Assembly (NCBI GenBank): GCA_002305235.1
Contig: DBQL01000114.1
Span: 1 to 23,915, forward strand
Reading direction: 5' to 3'
DNA: 23,915 bases
DNA from: Prevotella sp. UBA1395
GTDB lineage: Bacteria > Bacteroidota > Bacteroidia > Bacteroidales > Bacteroidaceae
Shown here: piece after piece, positions 21,501 to 23,915 of the stretch
How the letters are laid out: every line of letters begins with the position of its first letter
Position numbering within the stretch: the stretch's first letter is position 1
Notes under the pieces: generated by a model
Told to the model about the DNA's origin: nothing
Databases searched by the model: none
The model's input: the letters and a program-made list of their open reading frames with translations, nothing else
Program-made: the position numbers and the translations under genes

Positions 21501-23915
21501 ATCGGGGAAAAACTTGCCAAGCTCGACGCTTGTCACCACCGCGACATTGCTTTTGTCATCTTGTGAGCGTGAAGCCACGCCGTCCTCGAGTCCGCCGAAG
21601 CCCTGCGTGACATATCGTCCCTGCACGTTCACCGTGCCGAGGTCGCTGAGTTGCATGTTCAGATTGCTGTTGGCCGCCCAGCCTCCCGAATTGTTATACT
21701 CCTTGAGACGCATCTCGTTGATCCACACTTCGCCGCTCTTGGGCTGGGCAGAGAGGTTGCGCACACCGATGATCATGGTCTTCACCTCGCCCAAGGTGGG
21801 GTTTCCCATCACCGTGATCTTGTTTTGCGGGTGGGCGGCATCGTATGCCTCATAGGGACGATTGTATGACGCAAGGCCGAGACTTTTTTGCTTGTTGCGC
21901 TCCTTTTTCACTGTGGTGAAGATGGAAAGGGGCACGTCAAGCATGTTCTCCTCGGGCCATACGGCAATGCGATGGGCCGTAGACTGCACGTTATACTCAC
22001 CCGGAGAGGTGAGCTTCAGCGGAATCTCATACTCGTAGTAGTTGCTCTTATAGTCGGAACCAAGACGCACGAAGACAGCCAACTGGTTGTCCTGAAGGTT
22101 GGTGGTGTTGGTTTCGTGGGCATTGGCATGTACGAACATCTGGATGCGTTTGTACTGCCGGAGGTCTAACGTGGTATTCTTGTAGACGCTTTTCGACTCG
22201 CCCGAGGAGAGGTTATACACGTTGATGTCCAACGCTTGTTCGTTGGCCTCGACGAGTTGGGGCTGCGTGGGGTCTTGCTCCCGACTGATGCCGGGGGGCA
22301 ACACGTAGTTGACCGGTGTCTTGTCACTGTTCTCCTCGATGTTCACGGAGGCCGTAGTGATCGACCCCGACTGTGCCGTGCCGTTATCAAGATTCTGTTG
22401 ATAGATACGCCATGTGCCCCTGACGAGGTCCAAACTGCCAAAGCGCATCACCACAGGATGCTCGAATCCGGTGAGGAACATGCGCATGAAGCGGATGCTG
22501 CTGAAGTCGGAGATGGAGCCTACCCTGCTCTCAAACTCGTCGACAGGAATGCGGAACAAGTACCATGTGATCTTCTCGGTCGTGCCATTGCGCAGCGAAG
22601 GCATGGTCTCGCGCTTGTCGACGATGAAGTTTCGACCCACCGCGAGATCGCCGGGACGTACCGAAATATGATACTGATAGTATTTCTCGTACTCGTTCAG
22701 GGTAAAATCCTGATTGATATCCTCAACGTCCGGGGTGGTCTTGTATGAGGTATCGTAGCTCTCGGTGCGGTCTTCGGTGGCGGGAGAGTTGCCCTGTGGA
22801 TTGTTGATATACTTGTAACGGCGCAGAATGGAAGCCTCCATGCGGTCGTAATCAGACCCCCGGAAATAGTGGTAATCGTCGTGGGCGGGATCGGCCCAGA
22901 TAGAATCCCACACGGCAGCATTGACTTTTCCCTGTATCTGTGTGAGGAAATCCTGATAGGAAGGGTATTGCTGTTCCTCGCTATTGTTCAGTCCGTTATA
23001 TCCCAAATCTTGCAAAGCACGACTCGATGCCGACGTGGCGAAGGCGTAAGTAACCGTGGCTTGTGTGGGAATCTTACCCCATTGGGTAGTGGTATAACTA
23101 TTCGATCCGTCGACGGGAAGGCCACTTTCGTAGAACTTCTTGCCATCGCGGAGGATGTCTTCGGATACCTCTCCGAGATTGATATAGAAGTCGCCGCCAT
23201 ACTCCGAGGCATTCGACTGCTTGTTACTGTTGATGAATGGGTCCATCATCCAAAACTCGATGTACTCGATATTGGCCGCCTCGAAATCGTTAGTATCAAG
23301 TTTTCGCATCATGCCTCCCCAATGTCTCGAGGGGTTATTGAGCAGTCCAGTGGCGGTGAGGTCAGGGTTGAAGTTGTATGGTCCGCGCTCATTGGGATAG
23401 AAAGCGAGGTTCATGATGGGCAGCATAGACGTTGCTCCGGTGTAGCTGCTTTGGTTGCGATTGGGATAAATCTCGCGTACCGGCACCTCGCGCACGTATG
23501 GATCGCTCAGCTGATTGAGGTCACTCTTGATGTGAGCGGGCGTCAAGCTGCTGCTACGGCGTGTGAACAGCGGGTCGATGGTGTACCAAGCCATCTGCGA
23601 ACGGTTGTAGCCGGAGGTGAGTCCGGTGCGGTCTTGGCTCTCGGCAAACATCGAAGGCACGCTCGACAAGATCCAGCTGGTAGGGGTCATGACATCGATC
23701 TTGTCGGTGGTATTCTCGAAATCGTCGATATACGAGGCGTTGTCCTGCACCCCACTGTTCTGTCCAGCGATGAGCTGCGCGAACTCGCCGGTGAACGATA
23801 TGCGTGAGGGCTGTGTGAGATGGAGGAACGGTAGTTTGTCGAGCATGTTGGTGAGCCACTGGCTCTCGTGCTTCCAGTTGAGGTTAACACCCCACAACGT
23901 GTTGTTGAGCGGCTC
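18576..23915 (-). CDS. sprA: Type IX secretion outer-membrane translocon SprA/Sov (5' part outside window)
   Basis: C-terminal 1779 residues of the giant beta-barrel that exports type IX cargo across the outer membrane; the family is about 2300-2500 residues, so roughly the first quarter is missing. The frame is open to the window edge (EPLNNTLWGVNLNW), so the in-frame TTG near 23897 is not a start. Recognition rests on PSRISFTGEFAQLIAG, YIDDFE and the WILSSVP block near the left of the visible protein, GEVWINEMRLKEYN, LNWLPQNINFNTELTRSYYE and the C-terminal barrel strands ending LSIKFSLTR with a terminal aromatic/hydrophobic pattern. A highly charged, Lys/Glu/Ala-rich insert (encoded at about 20200-20520) interrupts the strands and probably forms a non-barrel loop. 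Partners in the family are PorV and the plug protein. It has no visible terminator of the classic type; a structured, gene-free interval follows. Confidence 0.95.
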   Translation of the reverse strand, partial: EPLNNTLWGVNLNWKHESQWLTNMLDKLPFLHLTQPSRISFTGEFAQLIAGQNSGVQDNASYIDDFENTTDKIDVMTPTSWILSSVPSMFAESQDRTGLTSGYNRSQMAWYTIDPLFTRRSSSLTPAHIKSDLNQLSDPYVREVPVREIYPNRNQSSYTGATSMLPIMNLAFYPNERGPYNFNPDLTATGLLNNPSRHWGGMMRKLDTNDFEAANIEYIEFWMMDPFINSNKQSNASEYGGDFYINLGEVSEDILRDGKKFYESGLPVDGSNSYTTTQWGKIPTQATVTYAFATSASSRALQDLGYNGLNNSEEQQYPSYQDFLTQIQGKVNAAVWDSIWADPAHDDYHYFRGSDYDRMEASILRRYKYINNPQGNSPATEDRTESYDTSYKTTPDVEDINQDFTLNEYEKYYQYHISVRPGDLAVGRNFIVDKRETMPSLRNGTTEKITWYLFRIPVDEFESRVGSISDFSSIRFMRMFLTGFEHPVVMRFGSLDLVRGTWRIYQQNLDNGTAQSGSITTASVNIEENSDKTPVNYVLPPGISREQDPTQPQLVEANEQALDINVYNLSSGESKSVYKNTTLDLRQYKRIQMFVHANAHETNTTNLQDNQLAVFVRLGSDYKSNYYEYEIPLKLTSPGEYNVQSTAHRIAVWPEENMLDVPLSIFTTVKKERNKQKSLGLASYNRPYEAYDAAHPQNKITVMGNPTLGEVKTMIIGVRNLSAQPKSGEVWINEMRLKEYNNSGGWAANSNLNMQLSDLGTVNVQGRYVTQGFGGLEDGVASRSQDDKSNVAVVTSVELGKFFPDKAKVSAPLYYSVTKDVSRPKYNPLDTDMELKDALDATASRRERDSIESIAVTKTINTNFSLSNVRVGIQSKRHPMPYDPANFSFSYSHSHSHTQGETTIYENEDNWRGGMNYSWTPVYKAWEPFKKIKSKSKWFDIAKRFGLNWLPQNINFNTELTRSYYELQERDMEALENSALPLVFSEQFLWNREFQLRWDLTKNLHANFQSATHAEVEEPYTPINKDLYPTRYDAWKDSVWTSIRNLGTPLDYQQNFTLSYQLPLNLIPIFDWVNGDASYSATYNWIRGTDLEDGTSLGNTIQNNRQLNVNGTFDLTRLYNHLPFLRKTNERFNKEPIQSDLNKRKQERETAKANKKKQQEAEAKAREQALAEGKDPDEVVRQLRQNDRQAALNNARLPLNKRAFEKEITLLPDTTIEVSHGKKSKRLIVSAKTEDGKRLKLHFKKIDDNKIRIKSKVDSALKVKISVTAKPELDEQKWYRVAQSIARVGMMVRNVSVSYRNQYSMSLPGFMPNIGDVFGQTNRTAANALSPGLDFAFGLTGDSYIEKARSNNWLLMSDSVATPATSNLTEDLQLRMTLEPIKNLKIDLNASRTMTTAKSVQYMYEGNPTTQTGTFTMTTVSIGSAFEGMGNAGNGFRSKVFERFCASLDGFRQRVESRYAGVEYPRGTTLAGTPFDAANGGVNAYSADVMIPAFLATYTGSGGNSLDIFPALKRMLPNWTVHYSGLSRLPWFSDLFKSVNLNHSYKSIFAIGSYQSYSTFVQLMGPGMGFITDATSGNPIPSSMYNVSTVSINETFSPLLGIDVTLQNNLTAKLEYRQTRVLSLSMTSVQLNEALSKDWVLGFGYKLNDFKLFGGRNTRLVRNTSANRNGNAANRNAQTATTTSRAGSRGGVNHALNLRLDVSYRRQASITRDIATMTSSASSGNTAFKFSFMADYTLSRLLTMSFYLDRQTNTPLLSSNSYPTTTQDFGLSIKFSLTR
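21225..21242 (-). repeat. Three copies of a 6-bp repeat inside sprA
   Basis: GTGGCT three times on the plus strand, encoding alternating Ser-His (YSHSHSHTQ) in SprA. Slippage by one unit would keep the reading frame and add or remove one Ser-His pair. Confidence 0.7.

Overview
The window is a chromosomal segment from a Bacteroidota bacterium, most likely of the Prevotella-like Bacteroidales. The evidence is a large C-terminal part of the type IX secretion translocon SprA/Sov, a ComEC without a metallo-beta-lactamase domain, and at least seven TAnnTTTG boxes, the -7 element of the Bacteroidota housekeeping sigma factor. One of these boxes has a TTTG at the ideal 20-bp spacing. Coding DNA is fairly GC-rich and intergenic DNA is AT-richer. 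I see no tRNA, rRNA, CRISPR array, phage gene or transposase.

Layout, left to right. On the minus strand lie a secreted purple-acid-phosphatase-like metallophosphoesterase (cut by the left edge), dnaG primase with a strong terminator, and a secreted protein with two complete SGNH/CE12-type esterase domains. A divergent promoter region at about 4737-4951 then switches to the plus strand: etfB, etfA and a long acyl-CoA dehydrogenase (a flavin electron-transfer module ending in a strong terminator), followed by a single-chain Fe-S L-serine dehydratase and a small lipoprotein. A bidirectional terminator at 10704-10738 separates these from a minus-strand Pif1-like helicase. The helicase is divergent from comEC on the plus strand. 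A minus-strand cluster follows: a small membrane protein of PH-domain type, a PBP4-type D,D-peptidase (dacB) and an MscS-family channel, ending in a terminator at 14839-14886. The right quarter is sprA (minus strand, 5' end outside the window).

How the genes work together: EtfB, EtfA and the acyl-CoA dehydrogenase form one pathway of enoyl-CoA reduction or acyl-CoA oxidation. EtfB carries sequence blocks typical of the electron-bifurcating ETF group. The PH-domain protein, DacB and MscS form a cell-envelope and turgor cluster. SprA is the outer-membrane exit channel for type IX cargo. The two secreted hydrolases at the left have ordinary N-terminal signal peptides.

The least explained DNA is non-coding. 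First, the unusually long etfB-etfA spacer can fold into a multi-stem RNA closed by a perfect 7-bp stem. Second, the roughly 650-bp gap downstream of sprA holds a degenerate 22-bp tandem array, an inverted copy of its core, and two strong hairpins. Third, inverted repeats sit just upstream of the helicase and PH-protein start codons.
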